Source: Bacilli bacterium (GTDB lineage: Bacteria; Bacillota_I; Bacilli_A; RF39; UBA660). Taken from it: DNA of 6,897 nucleotides. Location of the stretch: contig JAQUDY010000052.1 in assembly GCA_028685445.1 (NCBI GenBank), forward strand, positions 1-6,897, in the 5' to 3' direction. The notes below the pieces were generated by a model. The model was not told the DNA's origin. It saw only the letters and a program-made list of their open reading frames with translations, and made no database searches. Below, one piece after another: positions 1 to 4,414 of this stretch (its first letter is position 1; each line of letters opens with the position of its first letter). The position numbers were made by a program, and so were the translations under genes.

Positions 1-20
1 TTATATTTATTTATAAAAAT

Positions 21-122
21 CTATATAGATAGAAAGATATTATAAAAATCACTTTTATTCAACATTTTATAATCATGTGTTAAATCAAATGATTCATTAC
101 AAAATTCTTTAAAAGTTTTCAA
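21..122 (-). CDS. Tiny ORF with capsid-targeting-like N-terminus (33 aa)
   Basis: A 33-codon frame opens with TTG at 122-120 and ends with TAG at 23-21. The product begins MKTFKEFCNES. This matches the register of the T4 internal-protein targeting peptide (MKTYQEFIAE, cut after Glu10): aromatic at 4, acidic at 6, Phe at 7, Glu at 10, then a small residue (Ser11). The P3 residue is Cys rather than the Leu/Ile of the T4 consensus. A weak GAG lies about 7 bases before the TTG, inside the 13-base gap after the stop of the ParB-like gene. The rest (to FYNIFLSI) matches nothing I know. It could be a very small internal protein or the head of a gene truncated by mutation. I accept it only because four larger genes here begin the same way. 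Confidence 0.4.
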   Translation of the reverse strand: MKTFKEFCNESFDLTHDYKMLNKSDFYNIFLSI

Positions 123-134
123 TATATCTCATTT

Positions 135-506
135 CTAACAGATTTTGCAAGGTATTAAAGCATCTTCATTAAATAAATAAACAGCACATACCCTATGATA
201 TCCATCTGCAATAATTACTTTTCCATTTTGAGTATCTCTAACTAACAAGATAGGTGATAACTTAATTCCTTTTTTAATCTTTTTAACATTTTTCTTAACA
301 TGAGAATTACTTATACCAAGTAATGATAATCCAGATGCTCTAAAAATATCCTTAGCTTTAAACTGCTGAACAATATCTGAATGTAATTCTTTAGCAGTAT
401 TATCAGCTAAAGAAGCATCATATATAAGACTTAAATATGAGACTGCTGCAGCATAATCATGTTCTTCAGGAACGTCTAACCATGTAATTTCAATTTCTTT
501 TTTCAT
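135..506 (-). CDS. ParB N-terminal / sulfiredoxin-fold small protein
   Basis: The 123-aa product resembles small stand-alone proteins of the ParB-N/sulfiredoxin superfamily. The diagnostic part is at the C-terminus: the strand ILLVRD (about 86-91), then ADGYHRVCAVY from residue 100, then the closing strand IPCKI. In ParB proteins the GxHR-type motif in this loop contacts nucleotide. The single-domain relatives I recall are mostly uncharacterised. There is no helix-turn-helix or dimer domain, so it should not be called a partition protein. The start is the ATG at 506-504, with AGGA eight bases upstream. It ends in TAG. The tiny targeting-peptide ORF follows after 12 bases. Possible roles (nucleotide binding, nuclease) are inference only. 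Confidence 0.85.
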   Translation of the reverse strand: MKKEIEITWLDVPEEHDYAAAVSYLSLIYDASLADNTAKELHSDIVQQFKAKDIFRASGLSLLGISNSHVKKNVKKIKKGIKLSPILLVRDTQNGKVIIADGYHRVCAVYLFNEDALIPCKIC

Positions 507-848
507 TTTATAATTCCTATTTTTAAAAATAACTTAACGAGAGTCCTACTAATAGTATGCCTACTACTTTTAAACTTTCTTCTCGTCATTGTTTTTTAGA
601 AGTATTACCTGGATTCTATCAAGATGCCTCGTTCAAGAATCAAACATTTTTAGTAATCTTTTCTTAGGACAAAGAACCCTCGTTAAATTATTTTAAAATT
701 CGAGAGAGCTGATGAAACTCCCTCTATAGTTATAAGGACTTATATTTACCTTTCACGTATTAACTACACAACGTTTACAAAAATAGCTTGTAAATACTAG
801 GTAATTTCTTGTAATTACCAAAAAGCAATTATCAATTGCACTAAAGGT
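507..848 (-). other. Noncoding structured stretch
   Basis: I found no ORF with a ribosome site on either strand. The stretch is dense in short inverted repeats: 702-708 with 718-724 (seven pairs, one a G-U only in minus-strand RNA), 774-780 with 788-794, 800-806 with 813-819, and 825-830 with 834-839. A longer-range pair, TTAACGAG (534-541) and CTCGTTAA (679-686), brackets its left half. The motif ACGAG or its complement recurs there. It may be a structured transcript or 3' leader between the tRNA-like element at 849-917 and the ParB-like gene. No known RNA family was recognised. Confidence 0.45.
820..839 (-). terminator. Probable intrinsic terminator after tRNA-like element
   Basis: Read on the minus strand, GCAATT, a GAT loop and AATTGC form a 6-bp hairpin followed directly by TTTTT. 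It sits 10 bases downstream of the tRNA-like element at 849-917. The stem is short and has only two G-C pairs, so efficiency is uncertain. The adjoining hairpins at 800-819 and 774-794 could back it up. Confidence 0.45.
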
Positions 849-917
849 TGGAAGCTAGTTGGATTCGAACCAACGTTAACTCGAGTACTATCCTAGACCA
901 CTAGATGATAGCTTCCA
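849..917 (-). tRNA. Degenerate tRNA (Glu/Asp-like) lacking a full anticodon arm
   Basis: Minus-strand ends GGAAGCTA and TAGCTTCC pair perfectly over eight bases. A perfect T-arm is present (stem GTTGG/CCAAC, loop TTCGAAT). The D-arm ATC-TAGTGGTCTAG-GAT matches the shape of tRNA-Glu (E. coli GTC-TAGAGGCCCAG-GAC). Only about 14 bases remain between D-arm and T-stem, where 22 are normal, and they cannot form a 5-bp anticodon stem with a 7-base loop. An alternative fold uses CTAGG/TCGAG with loop ATAGTAC (anticodon AGU), but it contains a mismatch and abolishes the D-stem. I favour a tRNA relic or an RNA kept for its tRNA-like ends. No clean CCA is encoded, unlike the array at the right end. Confidence 0.6.
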
Positions 918-927
918 TAATTATTTA

Positions 928-1080
928 TTAAAATTTAGAAAATACATATCTACCATCGATATTACCTTCAAAATACCAGCCCAAATCTTTTAACTTATTT
1001 AATAATAATTTATTAACAACAATTGATTTATAAAACTTATCTAATGAAGTATCATACCCCATAAAGCGTATCTTTTTATT
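928..1080 (-). pseudogene. 3' part of the 1081-1473 gene, cut off by an in-frame TAA
   Basis: Translation continues in the same frame after the TAA at 1083-1081 for 50 codons to TAA at 930-928. The product contains LDKFY, NKL and ends RYVFSKF. It aligns throughout with the C-terminus of the paralogue at 2748-3284 (LDKFY, NKLF, KYIFIKIK). At the stop position the paralogue has Gln (CAA), so one C-to-T change explains the TAA. With it read through, the protein would be 181 aa against 178 for the paralogue. The tail shows no other lesion, so the mutation is recent, the stop is sometimes read through, or the short form works alone. The tail contains an internal ATG (Met of RFMGYD), but I see no strong ribosome site for it. 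Confidence 0.8.
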
Positions 1081-1473
1081 TTATGTTATATCTGCTAGTT
1101 TCAATATAACATAAAATATTTCACTAAATACATGCATTGCACCATAAGAGCCTTTTTGATCACCCATGAAATATTCTTTAGGGGATAAATAAGTTTGTCC
1201 AATAATACTTTCAGTATCTTTTGTAAAAGGCATATTATATTTCATAAATGATACATCACCTAATTTATTATCTATCCATACCCAATAAAGAGAATAATCA
1301 GTTTTAAACCATGTAGAAGTTATACCTGTAAATGGCATATAAGTTTTCTTATCAGAAAAATCAGGAAAATTTGAACCATAATTTACTTCTTTTGGAGCAA
1401 TACCTTCTGATAAACAAAAATCTTTAAATGATAAAACTTTAGATTCATAAATTATTTTTATACTTGTTTCCAT
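1081..1473 (-). CDS. Putative internal head protein, truncated paralogue of 2748-3284
   Basis: The frame gives 130 aa before an in-frame TAA and is clearly homologous to the 178-aa protein at 2748-3284. Shared blocks include LSFK-D/E-F, SEGIAPK/SESIVPK, SLYW-V/I-WIDN, VSFMK, EYFMG, SY-AM and VIL-LADI. Residues 16-24 read FKDFCLSEG. This has the F-x-x-F spacing of a T4-type capsid-targeting peptide and a Leu-x-Glu/Gly bond of the kind the gp21 prohead protease cuts. The start is ATG at 1473-1471, with AAAGGA about six bases upstream. Only nine bases separate it from the stop of the upstream gene (1483-2031), so the two are probably co-translated. No catalytic motif was recognised. The C-terminal helix-strand pattern of the full-length form is faintly GNAT-like, which is inference. 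Confidence 0.8.
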   Translation of the reverse strand: METSIKIIYESKVLSFKDFCLSEGIAPKEVNYGSNFPDFSDKKTYMPFTGITSTWFKTDYSLYWVWIDNKLGDVSFMKYNMPFTKDTESIIGQTYLSPKEYFMGDQKGSYGAMHVFSEIFYVILKLADIT

Positions 1474-1482
1474 ATTTTTCCT

Positions 1483-2031
1483 TTAAATAAATCTCTCTGT
1501 AAATAAAAGACCTGTATTTTTAGTATCATATTCTAATAGTATAGAATTTTCATTTGCAATTACATTATAATGCAATTGATATTTATTGATAAGTTTTTCG
1601 GCTATTTTCATATATAAAGAACTTCTATCATTTTTAATATCTGAAGTAATTAAAATATTTAAACTATTTCTTAGTCCATAATAATAAATAATTGAAAATA
1701 AAAAACTTAATAATTTTTGAGAGCTTTTTAAAACATGTATATTCAAAAAATTATCGACATATTTAATATTGTTAAAATGAATTTCATAATATTTAGAACC
1801 TTTAGCTTTACCAAAAAATACAATATATTTTTCATTTTCTTCATCATATTCAAACATTTTAAAATCTTGATATGAATCAAATATTTTAGTGATAACATCA
1901 TTAGGATTAGTATATTTGGTTCCTAAATATTTTAGCATTAAATTTTTGGCATATGTAGGTGTTAATCTAATAGGTTTTGAAGAAGATATATCAAAACTTT
2001 CTAATAATAAAAATTCATTATATTTAATCAT
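1483..2031 (-). CDS. Putative internal head protein (182 aa)
   Basis: The product begins MIKYNEFLLLESFD. Tyr4-N-E-Phe7 followed by L-L-Glu11/Ser12 fits the T4 capsid-targeting and cleavage pattern, with cleavage after (L/I)xE and a small residue next. I chose ATG at 2031-2029 because AAAAGGA lies about seven bases upstream. The same frame extends 17 codons to 2082 but has no ribosome site there, and the extension would bury the targeting peptide. The last 70 residues (LLSFLFSIIYYYGL, then ILITSD, then SSLYMKIAEKL, then LLEYD) follow the same helix-strand-helix-strand order as the ends of the 928-1473 and 2748-3284 proteins. That suggests a distant shared fold, but there is no clear sequence identity. 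It is followed after nine bases by the 1081-1473 gene. Function unknown. Confidence 0.82.
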   Translation of the reverse strand: MIKYNEFLLLESFDISSSKPIRLTPTYAKNLMLKYLGTKYTNPNDVITKIFDSYQDFKMFEYDEENEKYIVFFGKAKGSKYYEIHFNNIKYVDNFLNIHVLKSSQKLLSFLFSIIYYYGLRNSLNILITSDIKNDRSSLYMKIAEKLINKYQLHYNVIANENSILLEYDTKNTGLLFTERFI

Positions 2032-2227
2032 AAATATCCTTTTAAAGCATGGATGGTGACGTTTTAAGGGTAGCGTTACCACAACCTTCAGATGTAGCTG
2101 ATCTAACTACAAATAATGACTTATTCTAAATCATTTAACTATTACAATTTCTCTGTTTTCTGGACTTATTAGCGTTACTTGCAAGATACTAATTATACCA
2201 TAGTTTTTGATTTAATTGTAAAAAACC
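2032..2227 (-). other. Noncoding leader upstream of 1483-2031
   Basis: No ORF with a ribosome site is visible. Short hairpins are present, including GGTAGCGTTACC (a 4-bp stem in the 2078-2092 area) and TGTAG/CTACA near 2095-2115. The 8-base string TAGCGTTA occurs twice, near 2081 and near 2170. No copy of the promoter module is seen here, so the gene to its left may be read from upstream through the structured region. Confidence 0.35.
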
Positions 2228-2437
2228 TTCAACTGTTTAAAACATTTTAGCCATAGGACTTTCACCTATGGAAACTCGTCAGTAATAACATTTAAAAAAT
2301 ATAATGGACTCGAACCATTGTCCAAGGAGCAACCCTCACCACAACCTAGGTGGTACGGCTAACCTACTTACCGCGTATTTATTTTTTTCAATGTTAAGCG
2401 TCTATCTTCTGCCACTAAAATGCTTTAAACAATTGAA
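2228..2437 (-). repeat. 23-bp inverted repeat enclosing a tRNA-like element
   Basis: Arms 2228-2250 and 2415-2437 pair at all 23 positions in minus-strand RNA, two of them as G-U. The same two positions are C-A and A-C mismatches on the plus strand. The 164-base interior holds a 7-bp hairpin (2251-2257 with 2265-2271) and the class II tRNA-like element at 2296-2383. The arms are homologous to the hairpin at 2681-2747, which has only a 25-base loop. The tRNA-like DNA therefore appears inserted into the loop of a copied 3'-end hairpin, or the other copy has lost it. Confidence 0.75.
2296..2383 (-). tRNA. Degenerate class II tRNA (Leu-like) with long acceptor stem
   Basis: On the minus strand there is a perfect T-arm (AATGG, loop TTCGAGT, CCATT at 2319-2303) and a D-arm GCGG/CCGT with a GG-containing loop. 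The anticodon stem is perfect (ACCAC/GTGGT, loop CTAGGTT), and a long variable arm can fold through GAG/CTC. The long arm means Leu, Ser or Tyr type. The loop read strictly gives AGG, a Pro anticodon, which does not fit; a one-base slip gives UAG (Leu). The acceptor stem is only A/T, with mismatches, and no CCA is encoded. Beyond it AACATT (2287-2292) pairs with AATGTT (2390-2395), extending the stem. Probably a tRNA relic or tRNA-like domain rather than a working tRNA. Confidence 0.55.
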
Positions 2438-2496
2438 ATTACTTTATTTTTATAAAAATATATTTTTCATCTTCTATCCTTCTTTTCTTTTGTTAC
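2421..2496 (-). pseudogene. 3' remnant of a third paralogue joined to a promoter module
   Basis: Bases 2421-2477 are identical over 57 bp to 2730-2786, the last codons (from about IEDEKYIFIKIK) plus 3' flank of the 2748-3284 gene. Immediately upstream on the minus strand lies the usual promoter and ribosome-site module (AAAAGAAGGATA), with no gene body between. The simplest reading is a third family member whose coding region was deleted between its ribosome site and its last dozen codons. A short frame starting at the ATG inside the remnant would encode only about six residues. Confidence 0.75.
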
Positions 2497-2530
2497 TATA
2501 ATTATAGCTAAATAACCTTAAAACAAAATT
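2497..2530 (-). promoter_or_regulatory. Promoter module copy (degenerate box)
   Basis: Palindromic TATAATTATA at 2497-2506 is followed on the minus strand by GTAAC and then AAAAGAAGGATA. The upstream box is weaker here (AATTTTGTTTTAAG on the minus strand, 2530-2517) and the spacer is 10 rather than 11 bases. It now faces only the gene remnant and the structured region 2228-2437. Confidence 0.6.
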
Positions 2531-2680
2531 AAAGTACAAGCATTGTCTTAAGCTACTTGCACTGCAGTTTTCATAGATAATTAAAAACTTGCAAAACATA
2601 GAACATTTCACCACTTTATTTTATGTCGCGGATATGCTAACGACAACAGCATAATTGTTATAAGTGTGCCCACCTATAAT
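2531..2680 (-). ncRNA. Candidate structured RNA with H-type pseudoknot
   Basis: This noncoding stretch lies downstream of the 2748-3284 gene. Bases 2624-2653 fit a compact pseudoknot. In minus-strand order these are TATGCT, a 2-base loop, TGTCG, a 2-base loop, AGCATA, a 4-base loop and CGACA. All 11 pairs are Watson-Crick and the loop lengths are sterically acceptable. A second hairpin pairs 2534-2540 with 2556-2562, seven pairs including one that is G-U only on the minus strand. It could be a regulatory 3' UTR, an exonuclease-resistant RNA or a separate small RNA. No known family was recognised. Confidence 0.4.
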
Positions 2681-2747
2681 TTTCAACTGTTTAAAACACT
2701 TAAGCTAACCATAATTAGTTACAATAAAGTGCTTTAAACAATTGAAA
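2681..2747 (-). terminator. Long 3'-end hairpin directly after the 2748-3284 gene
   Basis: Arms 2681-2701 and 2727-2747 form 21 pairs in minus-strand RNA (two G-U), starting at the base after the stop codon, with a 25-base loop. There is no U-run behind it, so it may stabilise the mRNA 3' end rather than terminate transcription. The homologous stem at 2228-2437 has a T-A pair where this one has C-G (positions 2245/2420 versus 2699/2729), a compensatory change. Confidence 0.6.
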
Positions 2748-3284
2748 TTACTTTATTTTTATAAAAATATATTTTTCATCTTCTATTCCTGAATATTGCC
2801 AATTATACTCCTTTACTTTAGATGCAAATAGTTTATTTTGAACTAAAATACTATAAAACTTATCTAAATTATTCGAAAATCCCTTAAACGAAATACTATT
2901 TATTTGCAATATATCAGCTAATTGTAAAATAACAAAGAAAATATTACCAAATAAGTTCATAGCATTATAAGATGCTTCGGCAGTACCCATAAAATATTCA
3001 GTAGGTATCTTATATATTTGTTTTAAAATAAAATCTGTATTATCTAAAACAGGTGTCTTACATTTCATAAAAGAAACTTCATTTGTATTATCTATCCAAA
3101 TCCAATAAAGAGATTTATCAATAACGCACCATGTTGAATTTATTCCTTTAAAACTATATATTTCATTATTATCAAAATAAGGATAATTTGTTCCAAACTT
3201 TGTTTGTTTTGGAACAATACTTTCTGATAAAATAAATTCCTTAAATGAAAGTATTTTATCATCTATAACAAATTTAACACTCAT
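2748..3284 (-). CDS. Putative internal head protein, intact family member (178 aa)
   Basis: This is the intact member of the family that includes the broken 928-1473 gene. Residues 14-22 read FKEFILSES: F-x-x-F spacing followed by L-S-Glu21/Ser22, matching the T4 targeting and prohead-protease pattern. In contrast to T4 internal proteins the motif starts after a short lead (MSVKFVIDDKILS). Conserved blocks shared with the paralogue are SLYWIWIDN, VSFMK, EYFMG, SYNAM, VILQLADI and LDKFY. The C-terminal half (long helix, strand ISFKGF, helix around LDKFY, final strand KYIFIKI) is reminiscent of the end of a GNAT domain, but no acetyl-CoA loop is visible. The start is ATG at 3284-3282 with AAAGGA nearby. 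A tRNA-like element lies just upstream, and a 21-bp hairpin starts right after the stop. Function unknown; packaging into the head is inference. Confidence 0.85.
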   Translation of the reverse strand: MSVKFVIDDKILSFKEFILSESIVPKQTKFGTNYPYFDNNEIYSFKGINSTWCVIDKSLYWIWIDNTNEVSFMKCKTPVLDNTDFILKQIYKIPTEYFMGTAEASYNAMNLFGNIFFVILQLADILQINSISFKGFSNNLDKFYSILVQNKLFASKVKEYNWQYSGIEDEKYIFIKIK

Positions 3285-3301
3285 ATAATTTCCTTTAAAT
3301 T

Positions 3302-3405
3302 TTTATAAAGTGAGCTTGTACTGGATATTTGGAATCGAACCAAGATCTTTCTAATTGCAATAACCAACTGTGCTACCATTACACTATACCCACTCACTTT
3401 ATAAA
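3302..3405 (-). repeat. 13-bp inverted repeat bracketing a tRNA-like element
   Basis: TTTATAAAGTGAG at 3302-3314 and its exact complement at 3393-3405 flank the tRNA-like element. In RNA they would stack as a long extension of its acceptor stem. This is the second tRNA-like element here enclosed in this way. Confidence 0.7.
3321..3392 (-). tRNA. Degenerate tRNA (Gln/Gly-like), anticodon uncertain
   Basis: The minus strand starts TGGGTAT, and AGTGTAATGGTAGCAC forms a good D-arm (GTG/CAC) typical of phage tRNA-Gln and tRNA-Gly. The T-loop TTCGATT is normal (3339-3333), but the T-stem CTTGG/CCAAA has one mismatch. The acceptor TGGGTA pairs with TATCCA through one G-U. The best anticodon stem is AGTTG/CAATT with loop GTTATTG, which reads UAU, has U at position 37, skips position 26 and leaves an 8-base variable region. 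These defects, and the lack of a CCA, argue for a decayed or repurposed tRNA. The spurious 61-codon frame across it is not a gene. Confidence 0.55.
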
Positions 3406-3720
3406 TCATACAGTTATAAATTATCTTTTCATAGCCCAGCCTGTTAGTTCTATGATCGTAAATCACCTTTGCATTGACAGGCAGTCTTTTAACAAAGGAT
3501 ATAGATAATTAACTCGCGCGGTGCATTAAGCATAACTGCTTTCAATCTTCCTTAGAAAACTCAAAGCAGTTACTGTACAATAAATTTTCAACTATTTCCA
3601 ACTAACTTTTACTAATTAATATTTTAACATTGGAGGTATTGTTTTATTGTATTCTCAGTAACTCTCAACAATCTCATTTTTATGTACATCTATTATGAGC
3701 TTTGATACAATAATTATCAT
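3406..3720 (-). other. Noncoding structured stretch
   Basis: No supported gene. A perfect 10-bp inverted repeat lies at 3533-3542 and 3563-3572 (TAACTGCTTT and its complement, 20-base loop). Two interleaved 6-bp pairings, 3439-3444 with 3477-3482 and 3466-3471 with 3493-3498, could form a pseudoknot. Part of the sequence (GATAATTAA, a CATAA-rich stretch, then ATTTTCAACT) faintly echoes the order of motifs at 2570-2690, hinting at an older duplication. Confidence 0.35.
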
Positions 3721-3725
3721 CTGAC

Positions 3726-3742
3726 TTGGGGTTTGATCCCAA
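3726..3742 (-). other. Isolated T-arm-like hairpin
   Basis: Minus-strand TTGGG, loop ATCAAAC, CCCAA has the size and loop pattern of a tRNA T-arm apart from A at position 54. The intact tRNA-Ser at 6774-6861 also has A there. I found no matching acceptor or D-arm. Possible tRNA fragment. Confidence 0.3.
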
Positions 3743-3763
3743 ATTTGACAAACCTGCTTGGAG

Positions 3764-3812
3764 CTATCCAAAGAGGAATCGAACCTCTCTTAGTGCCATC
3801 ACATCAAATATA
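3764..3812 (-). other. tRNA relic without anticodon arm
   Basis: A perfect T-arm (AGAGG, loop TTCGATT, CCTCT at 3788-3772) is preceded after four bases by GATGTGATGGCAC, which resembles the D-arm of the element at 3321-3392. There is no room for an anticodon arm. The putative acceptor ends TATATTT and TTGGATA pair poorly. It looks like a tRNA collapsed to its D- and T-arms. Confidence 0.4.
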
Positions 3813-3861
3813 CACATCATTATAAAAATAGTTTAAGCTTCTGGGTAATTACTCCGTAAGC

Positions 3862-3933
3862 TCTTTAAAATATATCTTTTGCTTTTCCTAAAGCTTAAAT
3901 CTCGGCCGATAGATTAAAGATATATTTTAAAGA
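3862..3933 (-). ncRNA. 18-bp perfect stem closing two hairpins: candidate small RNA
   Basis: Bases 3862-3879 and 3916-3933 are exact 18-base complements. Inside, on the minus strand, AATCT/AGATT and GCTTT/AAAGC (tetraloop AGGA) form two further hairpins, giving a three-way junction. It begins about 30 bases downstream of a full promoter module (3965-3999) that has no gene after it. The context supports a dedicated noncoding transcript. No family recognised. Confidence 0.5.
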
Positions 3934-3964
3934 ACCTAGTTAAAGATTCTTTTTGTTTTCTTAC

Positions 3965-3999
3965 TATAATTATAACATATTATATCTTAAAAAGTACTT
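3965..3999 (-). promoter_or_regulatory. Orphan promoter module facing noncoding DNA
   Basis: On the minus strand AAGTACTTTTTAAG (3999-3986), 11 bases, then TATAATTATA (3974-3965) and GTAAGAAAAC. This is the same as the modules before real genes, but here AAGAAGGAT is replaced by AAGAATC and no start codon follows. Its upstream box overlaps the stop codon of the 3998-4387 gene. Confidence 0.7.
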
Positions 4000-4387
4000 A
4001 AATTAATTGAGATTCAATAGAATAGAATTCAACTCTATATGTTGTTCCATTTCTTCCAATAATAGCTTTTTTTGTTCTTGCATTAGGTTTAAATCCTAAA
4101 AATGTATAAGTTAAACCACCAAATTTAACTTCTTTGTCAATTGCATTAGGATATTGAGAAATCATAAAATACTTGTAAAATTCTTTTGAATAAATAGTAG
4201 AATTAATACCATTTAAATCACTATTAATGATATCACAACTTAATCTTGCTTTAAATGAATCACTATCAAATGAAATAGTACCTAAAGAAATATTAATTCC
4301 TAAATCTTTTAATTCATCTAATTTTGCTTCAATTTCTTTTCTAACTTCTGCTAAATTAGTTTTATTAAAACTCGTAATCTTTTTCAT
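3998..4387 (-). CDS. Conserved phage protein of unknown function (129 aa)
   Basis: The product matches, from memory, a family of about 125-aa proteins common in tailed phages. It has an N-terminal helix (NLAEVRKEIEAKLDELKDLG, residues 11-30), then ISLGTISFDSDSFKARLSC (33-51) with the usual strand-turn-strand form. The C-terminal block is FGGLTYTFLGFKPNARTKK (89-107) followed by a strand around GTTYRVEF. In relatives the corresponding block is roughly G-K-x-Y-x-I-x-G-L-x-x-x-x-R-K. The role of the family is not known to me. The start is ATG at 4387-4385 behind AAGAAGGATATAAA and a full promoter module. There is no targeting peptide, so it is probably an ordinary cytoplasmic accessory protein made in the infected cell. 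It ends TAA inside the next promoter module. Confidence 0.88.
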   Translation of the reverse strand: MKKITSFNKTNLAEVRKEIEAKLDELKDLGINISLGTISFDSDSFKARLSCDIINSDLNGINSTIYSKEFYKYFMISQYPNAIDKEVKFGGLTYTFLGFKPNARTKKAIIGRNGTTYRVEFYSIESQLI

Positions 4388-4414
4388 TTTATATCCTTCT
4401 TTTTGTTTTCTTAC

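Noticed and set aside
8..15. TATAAATA on the minus strand as a late promoter
   Set aside because: Exact core match, but it lies in very AT-rich DNA at the window edge and its downstream gene cannot be seen.
702..724. Hammerhead-like CTGATGA at 709-715
   Set aside because: The required stem II and GAAA core segments are not in place; the bases are the loop of a simple hairpin.
1081..1083. Stop-codon reassignment in this phage
   Set aside because: TAA ends most genes here and TAG ends two (135-506, 6221-6439) at sensible places, so only this one TAA is anomalous.
2032..2082. Longer start for the 1483-2031 gene, adding 17 residues
   Set aside because: No ribosome site at 2082, while ATG at 2031 has AAAAGGA at good spacing and puts the targeting peptide at the N-terminus.
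2251..2271. Group II intron domain V-like hairpin with a GAAA
   Set aside because: No AGC triad, no two-base bulge, and no reverse transcriptase or other intron domains nearby.
2304..2501. Plus-strand open frame of 65 codons
   Set aside because: It runs antisense across the tRNA-like element and the 57-bp gene remnant, has no ribosome site, and its hydrophobic end comes from AT-rich promoter DNA.
3281..3466. Minus-strand open frame of 61 codons
   Set aside because: It covers the tRNA-like element and its inverted repeat and has no convincing start or protein-like composition.
3290..3960. tmRNA made of tRNA-like ends and pseudoknots
   Set aside because: No 5' partner for the T-arm acceptor strands, no conserved tmRNA 5' segment, and no tag frame ending in Ala residues. 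The only similar peptide, MKTAVQVA at 2548-2574, lies elsewhere with no tRNA-like end.
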